A DNA stretch of 64,000 bases from NCBI GenBank assembly GCA_009774765.1, contig VSOK01000002.1:1-64000 (forward strand), written 5' to 3'. The position numbers and the translations under genes were made by a program. Below are positions 16,600 to 26,527 of the stretch, in pieces; position 1 is the first letter of the stretch; every line of letters begins with the position of its first letter. Source of the DNA: Bacteroidales bacterium (GTDB taxonomy: Bacteria > Bacteroidota > Bacteroidia > Bacteroidales > UBA932). Under the pieces are notes generated by a model. That model searched no databases. It was not told where the DNA came from and worked only from the letters and a program-made list of their open reading frames with translations.

Positions 16600-19500
16600 A
16601 TGTTAAATCATTTGACCAAAGCCCCGTACATTTTTATAGCGGGTCTGATTCTTATGATGTCAGCTGCAGCCGGCGGATGGAAGCTGTCTGCACAGGACCT
16701 GACGGCAAAGATTATCACGGGAACAGTCCTCGAAGAAGACGGGAAGCCTTCGGAAGGGGTCGCCGTGATGATCAAAGGCACCCAAACAGGCACGCTTACA
16801 GATGCCAAAGGTGAATTTTCACTCAAAGTCACATTCAAAAAAGGAGAAGCCGTACCGGTAATCGTATTTTCCTGCCTCGGGAAAGAGACCCAGGAATACA
16901 AATGTACAAGAGAAAATTTCCATATAGTGATGAAAGACCAGCTTGCGACCCTTGTCGGGGCTGTAATCAACACCGGTTACCAGAAACTCGACAGAAGGAT
17001 GTCCGCGTCTTCAGTGGCCTCGATTTCAGGAACAGATGCACTTCAGAGCAATGCCGTCTCGCTGGACAATATGCTGCAGGGAAAGATTCCCGGTATGACG
17101 GTACTCAGCTCATCATCCACTCCCGGAGCGTCCACAAAGATAAGAATCCGCGGTACTTCCACCATTTCAGGCAACAGGGAGCCTCTATGGGTCGTCGACG
17201 GAGTAATTCTTGACGATCCGGTATCGATTTCAACGGAGGAACTGAACGACCTGGACAATGTGAACCTTATCGGAAACGCCATTTCCGGCCTGAATCCGAT
17301 GGACATAGAAAAGATAGACGTCCTCAAGGATGCCTCAGCTACAGCCATATACGGAGTCAGGGCAGCCAACGGTGTCATCGTCGTCACGACAAAAAGAGGA
17401 AAACAGGGCTCGCCGCGCATCAATTATGCAGGTACGGTCACTGTGACAGAGCGTCCGAGCTACAACAAGCTCAATCTGATGAACTCCAAGGAAAGGATAG
17501 ACGTATCCAAAGAAATAGCATCCAAAGGGCTTGACTACAGGTTTACCCCTGCGGCCATAGGATATGAAGGACTGTTGTACGACCTTTATGACAGAAAAAT
17601 CAGCTACGACCAGTTCCTTACCGATGTACAGAGGCTTGAATCCCTCAACACGGACTGGTTTGACCTTATCTACAGGACATCGGTTTCGCACAGGCACAAC
17701 CTGTCCATCTCCGGAGCCAATGAGAAAGTCAACTATTATATATCAGGAGCATATACCGACGAAAACGCCAACGTCAGAGGCACAGGTCTGACCCAGTACA
17801 ACGCTATGGCAAAGGTGCAGGTGGATTTCATTCCAGAACTCACCGGTACCATCCAATTGAGGGCAAACATATCCGACAAGGAATATCTGCACTCAAGCAT
17901 TTCACCGTACAATTACGCATACAACACCTCCAGGGCCATCCCGGCATTCAATGCAGACGGCACATACGCCTACTACAATGCAGAGCAGGGTTTCAACGCC
18001 CAGCCTCTTATGTACAACATCCTCAACGAGATAGAAAACTCAGAAAGGACAGTACACACAGATGCGGTATATTTCAACGCCAACCTGGAATGGAAAATCA
18101 TAACGGGTCTGCGCGCAACCGGAACCTTTGCTTTGAGCACATCGAATACCGCTGACAAAGAATGGTTCAACGACAGGACATACGCCGCAGCAAAGCTACG
18201 TATGCTCAACTACGGAGTACCTTTCCCGGACTCCCAGAACTGGAAAAACGATATGTGCAAGCTGCCATACGGAGGAGAGCTCAAAACATCCAGCACAAGA
18301 AACTTCGGCTACACGGCAAGGCTCCAGCTTGACTACAGCAAATTCATAAAAGGGCATCATATATCAGCAGCCGCAGGATTTGAGGCCCGTTCAACAAAAT
18401 ACAACGGTATAAGTTCAGTCCAATGGGGCTATCTCCCTGACCGCGGAGAGACCTTCGTCAAGATAGACCCGGTACAATGGCCAAAATACAACCAGATGGT
18501 CCTGGACAATCCGAATATAGTGACCGACAGGCTGTCAAACACACTGTCCTTCTACGGGGTCGTATCATACGCATACAAGTCCAGATATATAATCAACGCC
18601 AACGTCAGGACTGACGGTTCAAACAAATTCGGACGCGACAAAAGCACCAGATTCCTCCCTATCTGGTCCGTATCGGCAAGATGGAACCTTATGAATGAAG
18701 AGTTCTTCCAGGATGTGATGTGGATGAACGAACTGGCAATCAAAGGTTCATACGGTATACAGGGAAACGTCTCCGACGACCAGACCCCAAGTATGATAAT
18801 CAAGCTCGGATCGGTCGACAACCTGTCCGGAGACTACCTGTCGACACTGTCCAAGCTTCCGAATCCGTTCCTCAAATGGGAAAAGACGAATTCCTGGAAC
18901 GTAGCCCTGGATTTCGCATTCCTCGACAACAGGATTTCAGGTACATTCGAATACTATTACAAGAAAGGAAACGACCAGATCGTGATGACCCAGGTATCCC
19001 CTACTACAGGTTCGACTTATATGAGCCTTAACGTGGGCGACATAATGAACAGAGGATACGAGGTGATCATCAACGCCGTACCTGTAAAGACAAAGGATTT
19101 CAGATGGTCGCTTTCATTCAATTCCGCAAGAAACGTCAACAGGGTGACTGAAGGAGGAATGACATCCGAATACACATACGCGCAATATACCGACGGTACT
19201 GCCGTGCTTAAAGGATATCCTATCAATTCTTTCTTCTCCTACAAATTCGCAGGTCTGGACAGCAATGGCCTTCCTACATTCCACGACATAGAAGAGACAG
19301 AGGGCATCACCAAGGCGGAAATGTTTGAAAAAGTATTCTCGCTTTCCGGCAACAGGCTCCCGGACATGCAGGGGGGATTCAGCACCAACTTCACCTGGAA
19401 GGACATAACGCTCGGACTGTTCTTCTCCTACAGCGTAGGATCAAAGGTACGTATGAACAACCTGTACAGCAACTCGGGGCAGCGTCTTCCGAATCCTCAG

Positions 19501-19920
19501 CAGAATATGTCCGGAGAGTTCACGAAAAGATGGCGCAATCCAGGTGACGAAGCATTCACCGTCATTCCAGCCCTTTCGACAGAGACCCTTGATATGAATG
19601 AAATAAGCCTGTCGTCTACTTCAAGGCAGATCAACATCGGAGACAACAAATGGCAGATGTACAACCAGAGCGACCTCAGGGTCGTATCAGGAGATTTCCT
19701 CCGTCTGCGTACAGCATACATCAGATACAGCATACCCGAGAAAGTATGCAGAAAGATGCGTATGAATTCCGCAAGCGTAAGACTTGAAGGCAACAACCTT
19801 TTCGTAATCTGTTCCAAAGACCTGAACGGACAGGATCCGGAACAGCTCGGACTCGGAAGCATAGGAGTGACGACTCCTCCTGTGGCATCCTTTTCATTCG
19901 GAATCGACATAACATTCTAA
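16600..19920 (+). CDS. SusC/RagA-family TonB-linked outer-membrane transporter (locus 1)
   Basis: This 1106-residue TonB-dependent transporter is the pore half of a SusCD pair. It has an N-terminal membrane segment or signal (about 10-32), a carboxypeptidase regulatory-like domain (about 37-116, IITGTVLEEDGKPSEGVAVMIKGT), a plug with the SusC signature 'DVLKDASATAIYGVRAANGVIVVTTKRG', and a large beta-barrel ending in aromatic FSFGIDITF. It is followed 13 bases later by its SusD lipoprotein and then two metallopeptidase-type genes. The locus therefore looks directed at peptides or proteins, although the substrate is not shown by sequence. Confidence 0.95.
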   Translation: MLNHLTKAPYIFIAGLILMMSAAAGGWKLSAQDLTAKIITGTVLEEDGKPSEGVAVMIKGTQTGTLTDAKGEFSLKVTFKKGEAVPVIVFSCLGKETQEYKCTRENFHIVMKDQLATLVGAVINTGYQKLDRRMSASSVASISGTDALQSNAVSLDNMLQGKIPGMTVLSSSSTPGASTKIRIRGTSTISGNREPLWVVDGVILDDPVSISTEELNDLDNVNLIGNAISGLNPMDIEKIDVLKDASATAIYGVRAANGVIVVTTKRGKQGSPRINYAGTVTVTERPSYNKLNLMNSKERIDVSKEIASKGLDYRFTPAAIGYEGLLYDLYDRKISYDQFLTDVQRLESLNTDWFDLIYRTSVSHRHNLSISGANEKVNYYISGAYTDENANVRGTGLTQYNAMAKVQVDFIPELTGTIQLRANISDKEYLHSSISPYNYAYNTSRAIPAFNADGTYAYYNAEQGFNAQPLMYNILNEIENSERTVHTDAVYFNANLEWKIITGLRATGTFALSTSNTADKEWFNDRTYAAAKLRMLNYGVPFPDSQNWKNDMCKLPYGGELKTSSTRNFGYTARLQLDYSKFIKGHHISAAAGFEARSTKYNGISSVQWGYLPDRGETFVKIDPVQWPKYNQMVLDNPNIVTDRLSNTLSFYGVVSYAYKSRYIINANVRTDGSNKFGRDKSTRFLPIWSVSARWNLMNEEFFQDVMWMNELAIKGSYGIQGNVSDDQTPSMIIKLGSVDNLSGDYLSTLSKLPNPFLKWEKTNSWNVALDFAFLDNRISGTFEYYYKKGNDQIVMTQVSPTTGSTYMSLNVGDIMNRGYEVIINAVPVKTKDFRWSLSFNSARNVNRVTEGGMTSEYTYAQYTDGTAVLKGYPINSFFSYKFAGLDSNGLPTFHDIEETEGITKAEMFEKVFSLSGNRLPDMQGGFSTNFTWKDITLGLFFSYSVGSKVRMNNLYSNSGQRLPNPQQNMSGEFTKRWRNPGDEAFTVIPALSTETLDMNEISLSSTSRQINIGDNKWQMYNQSDLRVVSGDFLRLRTAYIRYSIPEKVCRKMRMNSASVRLEGNNLFVICSKDLNGQDPEQLGLGSIGVTTPPVASFSFGIDITF

Positions 19921-19933
19921 TTCGGCAAACAAG

Positions 19934-21400
19934 ATGAAGAAAATATATATCTACTTAATGGCAGCCGCCGTTTCCGCAGGCCTGTCCTCCTGCGGGAAAT
20001 TTCTTGAAGAATCCTCACAGGACGAAATAAGGCCTACAAGCGCAAGCGACTACAGGGAGCTTATCGCCGGTGAAATCTACGCAAAGGCCAATGACGATAT
20101 GCCGCACGAATATCTTGACGTATTGACAGATGACTGCGACGATCTTCTTACGAATGCAAGGCTCGGAAGCGACACGAGAGGTTCCGGATTCGGATATTAC
20201 ACATGGCAGCAGTCTCCGGAAGAGCAGATCGCGGAGGTAAGGAACAATGACAAGTCCTGGGGATTCTATTATCACCATATACTTGTGGCGAATATGGTTC
20301 TCTACGATATCGACAGGATGAAAGGCACAGAGCAGGAGAAACATCTTGTAAAGGCTGAAGCATACGCCATCAGGGGATACGCATATTTTATGCTTGTCAA
20401 CCTTTACGGGGAACCGTATGACCCCAAGACGGCAGACACCGCCCTCGGAGTTCCCCTGAACAATCTCGTAGGAGCGGAAAACGCGAAATTCACCAGGGAA
20501 AGCGTAGCGGAAATCTACAGGACAATAACAGATGACCTGAACTCCTCCCTTGACCATTTCAAGGCATCGGGTACATCAAATTCCATTTGGAGATGGAATG
20601 AAAATGCCGTAAACCTTCTTCTGGCAAGGACATACCTTTATATGCATAAATGGAATGACGCAATAAAAAGCATCAACAATCTGCTGGCGGTCAAGGCGGA
20701 CCTTTGGAGCCTGGACGAGAAAGCGGAATCAAGTCAGGCTGACCAGTATTTCATCTGTTCACAGAACCCTGAGATAATCTTCAGCTATAGTTACTATTAT
20801 ATAACATATTTCGCCCCTGGGGCAAAGGGAGGATTCCCGGCTTCAGAAAATCTCAGAAACACATACGAGCCGGGGGACCTCAGATGCGAAGGCAACAACG
20901 GACAATATATAAGACTCCAGGGAAGCACATTGTTCGGCAACAAAAAGAGGCATCTTCACTACAAGGGAGGATATTCATCCGATACAGGTGTACACGGATA
21001 TGCGCTGCGCACAGCAGAGGCATATCTTATCAGGGCGGAAGCCCTGGCGCATACTCCGGAATATGCTGATGCCGTGGAGGATCTGAACAACCTCAGAAGC
21101 AAAAGATTTTCCCCGGAGGCTTATTCGCCGCTTTCAGCAGGTACGCAGCAGGAGGTCATCGAGGCCGTAAGGGCTGAAAGAAGAAGGGAAATGTGCTTCG
21201 AGCAGCTCAGATGGTTCGACCTCAGGAGATGGGGACGTCCGAGCATAACCCATTATTATACTCCGGACATAAATGATACGCCGCAGAAATATATACTTGA
21301 AGAAAACGACCCGGCATATACACTGCCGGTACCTAAGGCGGTGCTTGAAATGGAGCCGGAGCTCCAGAACATCCAGAGGCCTGTAAGAAATCCTGCCTGA
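19934..21400 (+). CDS. SusD/RagB-family substrate-binding lipoprotein (locus 1)
   Basis: This 488-residue surface lipoprotein has the lipobox LSSC with Cys at about residue 20, just before GKFLEESSQDE. The SusD pattern is clear: TPR-like helices with 'KAEAYAIRGYAYFMLVNLYGEPY', 'RTAEAYLIRAEALAH', and the C-terminal 'VRAERRREMCFEQLRWFDLRRWGRP'. It forms the lid of the upstream SusC barrel and binds substrate at the cell surface. Some SusD proteins bind glycans and others peptides; the protease neighbours favour peptides here. Confidence 0.95.
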   Translation: MKKIYIYLMAAAVSAGLSSCGKFLEESSQDEIRPTSASDYRELIAGEIYAKANDDMPHEYLDVLTDDCDDLLTNARLGSDTRGSGFGYYTWQQSPEEQIAEVRNNDKSWGFYYHHILVANMVLYDIDRMKGTEQEKHLVKAEAYAIRGYAYFMLVNLYGEPYDPKTADTALGVPLNNLVGAENAKFTRESVAEIYRTITDDLNSSLDHFKASGTSNSIWRWNENAVNLLLARTYLYMHKWNDAIKSINNLLAVKADLWSLDEKAESSQADQYFICSQNPEIIFSYSYYYITYFAPGAKGGFPASENLRNTYEPGDLRCEGNNGQYIRLQGSTLFGNKKRHLHYKGGYSSDTGVHGYALRTAEAYLIRAEALAHTPEYADAVEDLNNLRSKRFSPEAYSPLSAGTQQEVIEAVRAERRREMCFEQLRWFDLRRWGRPSITHYYTPDINDTPQKYILEENDPAYTLPVPKAVLEMEPELQNIQRPVRNPA

Positions 21401-21437
21401 TGAAAACAGGAGGCAACTGCAAACGAATCTCAAAAAT

Positions 21438-22304
21438 ATGAATGATATGAAAAAGAATATACTTTTGACGGTACTTTTATCCTTCTGTCTTGTTTCCTGT
21501 TACAAGGAAGCTCCGATACAGGCGGACAAAGACGCCCCTAAATATGAACTTGAAGACAGCAGCGACCCTGCACGTCATTTCATTTATGAATACCACAAGA
21601 AGACAGGTGTGTTCATACTCGACGAATATGATGACACGGATTATCTATGGAATGTAAGCTCCATCTCCAACTACCGTCTGAAAAGGATCGGAGAAGGCGT
21701 GCTGGAAGATGCCGTAAAATACATAGACGACGTACTGCTCAGCTGCTATACAGATGATTTCGCAAAAAAATATATGCCTATCCATATATTTCTCGCGGAT
21801 TCCGTATCGCACAGCACATACAAGACAGGCGCATTCTATGATATGCCGTGCATATACGGAAGAAGCTATATCGCCATAGGTCAGCTCAGGGAAGAGAATT
21901 TCCCTATGGACGCAGACAAGAAGCTCGAAGCCACCGGCAAGATCCACGGAAGGCTGTGGGGTAATTTCATCTGCCGGAACGGCCTGGTTACGCTTCCGGA
22001 AGGATACTTCTCACCTTCAGAATCCTATTATTCGCAAAGTGTCACGGCTGAGGAGCTGAAACAGGTCGGGCTATGGGCGCACGATGAATTGAATTACCTT
22101 GAAAATATGGCTCCGGACAGATATGGTGACATAGCCCATTTCGTGGAGATGATAACCACTCATTCAGAGCAGGAGATGAAGCAGGAAATGGAAGGATACG
22201 AGAATCTCCAGATCAAATACAGCATATTGGTCTCAACCGTAAAGGAAATCTGCGGTACAGACCTGCAGGCTATAGGTAACGAAAAATCCAAATCAAGACA
22301 ATAA
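21438..22304 (+). CDS. Putative Mx1-type metallopeptidase-like lipoprotein, zinc motif not seen
   Basis: This 288-residue lipoprotein (lipobox LVSC, about residue 18 from the second Met) sits directly after SusD. That position and length fit the 'putative zinc-binding metallopeptidase' lipoproteins often found in SusCD loci, and 'AVKYIDDVLLSCYTDDFAKKYMPIHIFLADS' has their flavour. I find no HExxH. The region where it would be expected reads 'EATGKIHGRLWGNFICR', so the protein may be a non-catalytic relative or belong to another family. ATG at 21438 or three codons later. The stop TAA overlaps the next ATG by one base. Confidence 0.55.
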   Translation: MNDMKKNILLTVLLSFCLVSCYKEAPIQADKDAPKYELEDSSDPARHFIYEYHKKTGVFILDEYDDTDYLWNVSSISNYRLKRIGEGVLEDAVKYIDDVLLSCYTDDFAKKYMPIHIFLADSVSHSTYKTGAFYDMPCIYGRSYIAIGQLREENFPMDADKKLEATGKIHGRLWGNFICRNGLVTLPEGYFSPSESYYSQSVTAEELKQVGLWAHDELNYLENMAPDRYGDIAHFVEMITTHSEQEMKQEMEGYENLQIKYSILVSTVKEICGTDLQAIGNEKSKSRQ

Positions 22305-24847
22305 TGAGGACATTTATTTTAACTGCATTGACAGCATTGGCATTTTCCGCCTCGGCGGCAGCCGGTCCTTCATTCGCCGGCCTGGTAAAGGACGCCGCGA
22401 AGAAAAAGGAAACTTCAGACACGACAAAGACAGACACAGCCGAGAAGAAGAAGTACAGCGATGTCATCAAAGACGCCGAAACTTCAAAAGGCATAATGGA
22501 TATCCATAAGGTAAAGTCCACCTACTACCTTGAGATACCTGATTCATTGATGGGAAAGCCGATCCTGCTTGCCACAAAGGTTTCTTCGATAAGCAACAAC
22601 AAAGATGTGATCGCAGGGCAGATCCCACAGGATCCTCTTCTTGTAGAATGGTCAAGGGACGATGACAATGTCTATCTCCTCGACATATCCAGGACAGCTA
22701 CATTCAGCGCATCTGAAAGCCTCAAGAAAGGTTTTGAGCTCAATTATATGAAACCTGTCATGCGGGTCTTTCCGATAAAGACAATAAACGGGGATTCATC
22801 ATCAGTTGTGATAGATGTGACAAAATTCTTCTGTTCCGACGAGAAATATATGTCACCTTTTGTCGCAGCCTCACCGTTCGACAGTCTTTTCGGGACGAGC
22901 CGTATAAAAGGCTCGTTCAAGTCGGACATGTCATCAATACTGAGCTTCAAGGCTTTCCCTCAGAATATCATATTCAAGACAAGAATGGTCTATACGGTGT
23001 CTTCAGCACCTTTCACGGCGATTGTCACTGTCTCTATGATAAGGCTCCCGGACACTCCTATGAAACCGAGACTGTCAGACCACAGGCTCGGATATTTCAC
23101 GGACAGGCACACCGTATATTCAGAAGACAAAGACAGAAGCGAGACATACAGGTTCATAAACAGATGGAACATAGCCCCCAAAAAAGAAGATATTGAAAAA
23201 TACAGGAACGGAGAGCTTGTGGAGCCGGAAAAGCCTATCGTATATTACATTGACGAGGCATTCCCGGCCAAATGGAGACCATATCTCAAAGAAGGCATAG
23301 AGGACTGGCAGATGGCATTTGAGCAGATAGGCTTCAAAAACGCAATCATAGCCAAGGACTATCCGTCCGACGATCCGGAGTTCGACCCGGATGACATCAG
23401 ATATTCCTGCCTGAGATATGCTTCCACAAATGTGGAGAATGCTATGGGACCGTCATGGACGGACCCTCGTTCAGGAGAAATCATACAGGGAGCAGTATAT
23501 TTCTACCACGATGTGCTCAGACTTCTCCACAACTGGAAATTCGTCCAGACCGCAGCAGTTGACCCTCAAGCGAGGAAGGAAGTCTATGATATGGACACTA
23601 TGGGACCGCTCCTGAGGTATCTTGTCGTACACGAAATCGGGCACACCCTCGGTCTTATGCACAATATGAGAGGTTCATACGCATATCCTGTGGACTCTTT
23701 GAGAAGTCCGGCATTTACGGAAAAATACGGTACCACCGCCTCCATTATGGATTACGCGCGCAACAACTATGTGGCACAGCCCGGAGACGGGGTTACCTGG
23801 CTTCTTCCTCCGAGGCTCGGAGCATATGACTATTTTGCCATCAAATGGGGATACCAGCCTATTTTTGACGCAGAGACTCCGGAAGACGAAAGACCTGTAC
23901 TCAACTCCTGGATTCTGGAAAAGGGAGACGATCCTATGTACAGATACGGAGAGCAGGAAATCCTGACTTCAACAGATCCGGCCTCACAGACTGAATCCCT
24001 CGGCGACGATGCCGTCAAGGCGGGCGGATACGGCATCAAAAACCTCAAGGTCATCATGAGCAACCTCATAGACTGGACCGCAAAAGAAGGAGAGGACTAT
24101 TCTCTCACATCGGAGATGTACGGTGAGATTCTCAAACAGTTCAACCGTTATATGGGACACGCAGCCAAATATATAGGAGGCAATTTCCTTGAATATCCTG
24201 TCTACGGCGACGGCAAGCAGGCATTTGTCCCGGTAAGCAGGGAGAAGCAGAAGGAAGCCCTCGAGTTTGTAGTCAAAAGCCTGAAGGATATGCCGTCCTG
24301 GATGCTTGACGAGAAGGTTCTGAGACTGTTCGACCCGTCCAACCCGACCATCTATGACTATCAGGCTTCATACGTCAAGTCATTGCTCGGATATACAGCA
24401 AAAGTAGGATATACCGCAAAGCATTCAGATGATCCGTACACCCAGTCGGAATATCTCAATGACCTTTACAAGCTCGTATTCAGCCGGACAATCAAAGGAA
24501 AGAAGCCTTCAAGGGCTGATATGAATATGGAATACGCTTTCATATATACACTTTTCAGCAACCTTGACCTGCTTGAGAAAGGGGCTTCCAGCAAAATAGC
24601 CGATCTTGACAGCTTCTTCTCGGAGGATATGCTTCCTTGCTCCTGCCACGCCCACGAATCAAGGGACCTCGCTTCAGCAAGGAAGGAATCGGACCTGAAG
24701 ATAAGCGGAAAGGAAATATATTTCGGTCTCCTGCTCAAAATACAGGATCTGGTCAACAAAAGAGCCGCCGGATCGTCAAAAGGCGAAATCAGGGACCACT
24801 ATTCCTATCTTGCCTTTGAAATAAACAGGACACTGGCAAACATGTAA
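22304..24847 (+). CDS. Secreted zinc-dependent metalloprotease (DUF5117/DUF5118 type)
   Basis: This 847-residue secreted protein has a signal peptide ending near SASAAA. It carries a full gluzincin/metzincin-like site HEIGHTLGLMH at residues 443-453, followed by 'SIMDYARNNY', which resembles a Met-turn. The N-terminal part (KGIMDIHKVKSTYYLEIPDSLMGKPILLATKVSSIS) and the middle part match the large Bacteroidetes zinc-dependent metalloproteases annotated with DUF5117, DUF5118 and DUF4953. It is translationally coupled to the lipoprotein before it and is probably the proteolytic enzyme that feeds the SusCD pair of locus 1. Confidence 0.9.
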   Translation: MRTFILTALTALAFSASAAAGPSFAGLVKDAAKKKETSDTTKTDTAEKKKYSDVIKDAETSKGIMDIHKVKSTYYLEIPDSLMGKPILLATKVSSISNNKDVIAGQIPQDPLLVEWSRDDDNVYLLDISRTATFSASESLKKGFELNYMKPVMRVFPIKTINGDSSSVVIDVTKFFCSDEKYMSPFVAASPFDSLFGTSRIKGSFKSDMSSILSFKAFPQNIIFKTRMVYTVSSAPFTAIVTVSMIRLPDTPMKPRLSDHRLGYFTDRHTVYSEDKDRSETYRFINRWNIAPKKEDIEKYRNGELVEPEKPIVYYIDEAFPAKWRPYLKEGIEDWQMAFEQIGFKNAIIAKDYPSDDPEFDPDDIRYSCLRYASTNVENAMGPSWTDPRSGEIIQGAVYFYHDVLRLLHNWKFVQTAAVDPQARKEVYDMDTMGPLLRYLVVHEIGHTLGLMHNMRGSYAYPVDSLRSPAFTEKYGTTASIMDYARNNYVAQPGDGVTWLLPPRLGAYDYFAIKWGYQPIFDAETPEDERPVLNSWILEKGDDPMYRYGEQEILTSTDPASQTESLGDDAVKAGGYGIKNLKVIMSNLIDWTAKEGEDYSLTSEMYGEILKQFNRYMGHAAKYIGGNFLEYPVYGDGKQAFVPVSREKQKEALEFVVKSLKDMPSWMLDEKVLRLFDPSNPTIYDYQASYVKSLLGYTAKVGYTAKHSDDPYTQSEYLNDLYKLVFSRTIKGKKPSRADMNMEYAFIYTLFSNLDLLEKGASSKIADLDSFFSEDMLPCSCHAHESRDLASARKESDLKISGKEIYFGLLLKIQDLVNKRAAGSSKGEIRDHYSYLAFEINRTLANM

Positions 24848-24881
24848 TACACAATGTCCCTGCAGGACATCAATACAGCAG

Positions 24882-24915
24882 CACCCCGGAAGCCATAAGA
24901 CTGGTCTCCGGGGTG
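24882..24915 (+). terminator. Terminator of SusCD locus 1
   Basis: The stem pairs CACCCCGGA (24882-24890) with TCCGGGGTG (24907-24915), 9 bp perfect with a 16-base loop, and is followed by a short T-containing stretch. A smaller hairpin (ATGTCC/GGACAT) lies just before it. It ends the plus-strand operon 34 bases after the metalloprotease stop. Confidence 0.65.
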
Positions 24916-24958
24916 TTCCATTGCAGGACTGACAAAGCTGTTTTTCAATTTTTATAGT

Positions 24959-24966
24959 TATCTTTG
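24959..24966 (+). promoter_or_regulatory. cca -7 promoter element
   Basis: TATCTTTG fits TAnnTTTG and ends 8 bases before the cca ATG, giving a very short leader or none. There is no clear TTG 19-21 bases upstream. Confidence 0.45.
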
Positions 24967-24974
24967 CTGACATT

Positions 24975-26477
24975 ATGGCAATTACACAGGGTTTTCTTGA
25001 CAACAGGATTTTTCAGATCGTATCGGAAGCTGCAGAGAGCAAAGGCGTCAGGGCTTTCGTAATAGGAGGTTATGTAAGGGACTGCTTTCTCGGCAGACAG
25101 AGCAAAGACATTGACATAGTCGTGGAAGGCAGCGGAATCGAGCTGGCGGAACTGGTCGGCAGGACGACAGGAAGCAACGTGTCCGTATTCAAGAACTTCG
25201 GTACGGCCATGCTGCGATATCACGGTGTGGAAATAGAGTTCGTAGGAGCCCGCAAAGAATCCTACAGACGCGACTCACGCAAGCCTATAGTCGAGGACGG
25301 CACGCTTGAAGACGACCAGCAGAGAAGGGACTTCACCATCAATGCTATGGCATTCAGCCTGCAGAAGGAAGATTTCGGTGCGCTGGTAGATCCGTTCGGA
25401 GGCATAAAAGACCTGAATGACGGCATCATACGCACCCCTCTTGACCCTGACACGACCTATAGCGACGACCCTCTCAGAATGATACGTGCAATAAGGTTCG
25501 CTACAAAGCTTAGTACGGACGAAAGAAAGTTCATAATCGTACCTGAATCCCTTGAATCCATCAGGAGGAACAAAGGAAGGATGTCCATACTTTCAAAGGA
25601 GAGGATCATCGATGAACTGAACAAGATACTTGTCTGCGACAGGCCTTCCATAGGGTTCAGACTCCTGGAAGACACAGGGCTTCTGGAATATATACTTCCG
25701 CAGCTGTCAAAGCTCAAAGGAGTGGAAACGATGGAAGGGAAAGGCCATAAGGAAAACTTCTCCCATACGCTTGAGGTACTTGACAATGTGGCCCTGTTTG
25801 AGAAAGAGGCTATATCCGGAGGCAGGCTTAAAGATTATCTGTTTGAAGACGGCGTGGAGACGGAAAGAGTCAGGACCGAGCCTTTCCTCTGGCTTAGATG
25901 GGCCGCGCTTCTGCACGACATAGGGAAACCGGCAAGCAAAAGATATGATTCAAAGATAGGATGGACATTCCACGGGCACGAAGTCATCGGTGCACGGATG
26001 ATTCCCAAAATCTTCCAGTCGATGAAACTTCCCCTGAACGAGAAGATGAAATATGTCCAGAAGCTCGTGGGACTGCATCTGCGCCCTATCGCACTGGTCA
26101 CTGAAGAAGTTACGGATTCGGCTGTCCGGAGGCTGCTTTTCGACGCCGGGAACGACATTGACGACCTGATGCTCCTGTGCAATGCGGACATCACTTCAAA
26201 GAATCCCAGAAAAGTGGAAAGGCTCAGGCACAATTTCGAGACCGTCAGGAACAAGCTGGCGGAAGTGGAAGAGAAGGATGCCATCCGGAACTGGAAAAAT
26301 CCCGTCACCGGCGAATATATAATGGAAGTCTACGGAATACCTCCCTGCAAGGAGATCGGTGTCCTCAAGGAATATGTCAAAAACGCCATCCTTGACGGCG
26401 AAATCGGCAACACATTCGAGGAAGCGGACGCCTATATGCGCATAAAGGCACTTGAAATGGGGCTGGCCATAAAGTAA
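24975..26477 (+). CDS. cca: CCA tRNA nucleotidyltransferase with HD domain
   Basis: This 500-residue enzyme adds or repairs the 3' CCA end of tRNAs. The class II nucleotidyltransferase head is clear: GGYVRDCFLGRQSKDIDIVVEG (metal-binding DxD), then RRDFTINAMAF and DPFGGIKDLNDGIIRTPLDPDTTYSDDPLRMIRAIRFATKL. A C-terminal HD domain is present (LLHDIGKPASK, then HGHEVIGARM), as in many Bacteroidetes Cca proteins, and may act as a phosphohydrolase. Length is typical. The start is the ATG at 24975. Confidence 0.95.
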   Translation: MAITQGFLDNRIFQIVSEAAESKGVRAFVIGGYVRDCFLGRQSKDIDIVVEGSGIELAELVGRTTGSNVSVFKNFGTAMLRYHGVEIEFVGARKESYRRDSRKPIVEDGTLEDDQQRRDFTINAMAFSLQKEDFGALVDPFGGIKDLNDGIIRTPLDPDTTYSDDPLRMIRAIRFATKLSTDERKFIIVPESLESIRRNKGRMSILSKERIIDELNKILVCDRPSIGFRLLEDTGLLEYILPQLSKLKGVETMEGKGHKENFSHTLEVLDNVALFEKEAISGGRLKDYLFEDGVETERVRTEPFLWLRWAALLHDIGKPASKRYDSKIGWTFHGHEVIGARMIPKIFQSMKLPLNEKMKYVQKLVGLHLRPIALVTEEVTDSAVRRLLFDAGNDIDDLMLLCNADITSKNPRKVERLRHNFETVRNKLAEVEEKDAIRNWKNPVTGEYIMEVYGIPPCKEIGVLKEYVKNAILDGEIGNTFEEADAYMRIKALEMGLAIK

Positions 26478-26527
26478 TTTGGTACAATATGTGCTAATCG
26501 TCCCCAGGATTGTCATTCAGAGAAAAT

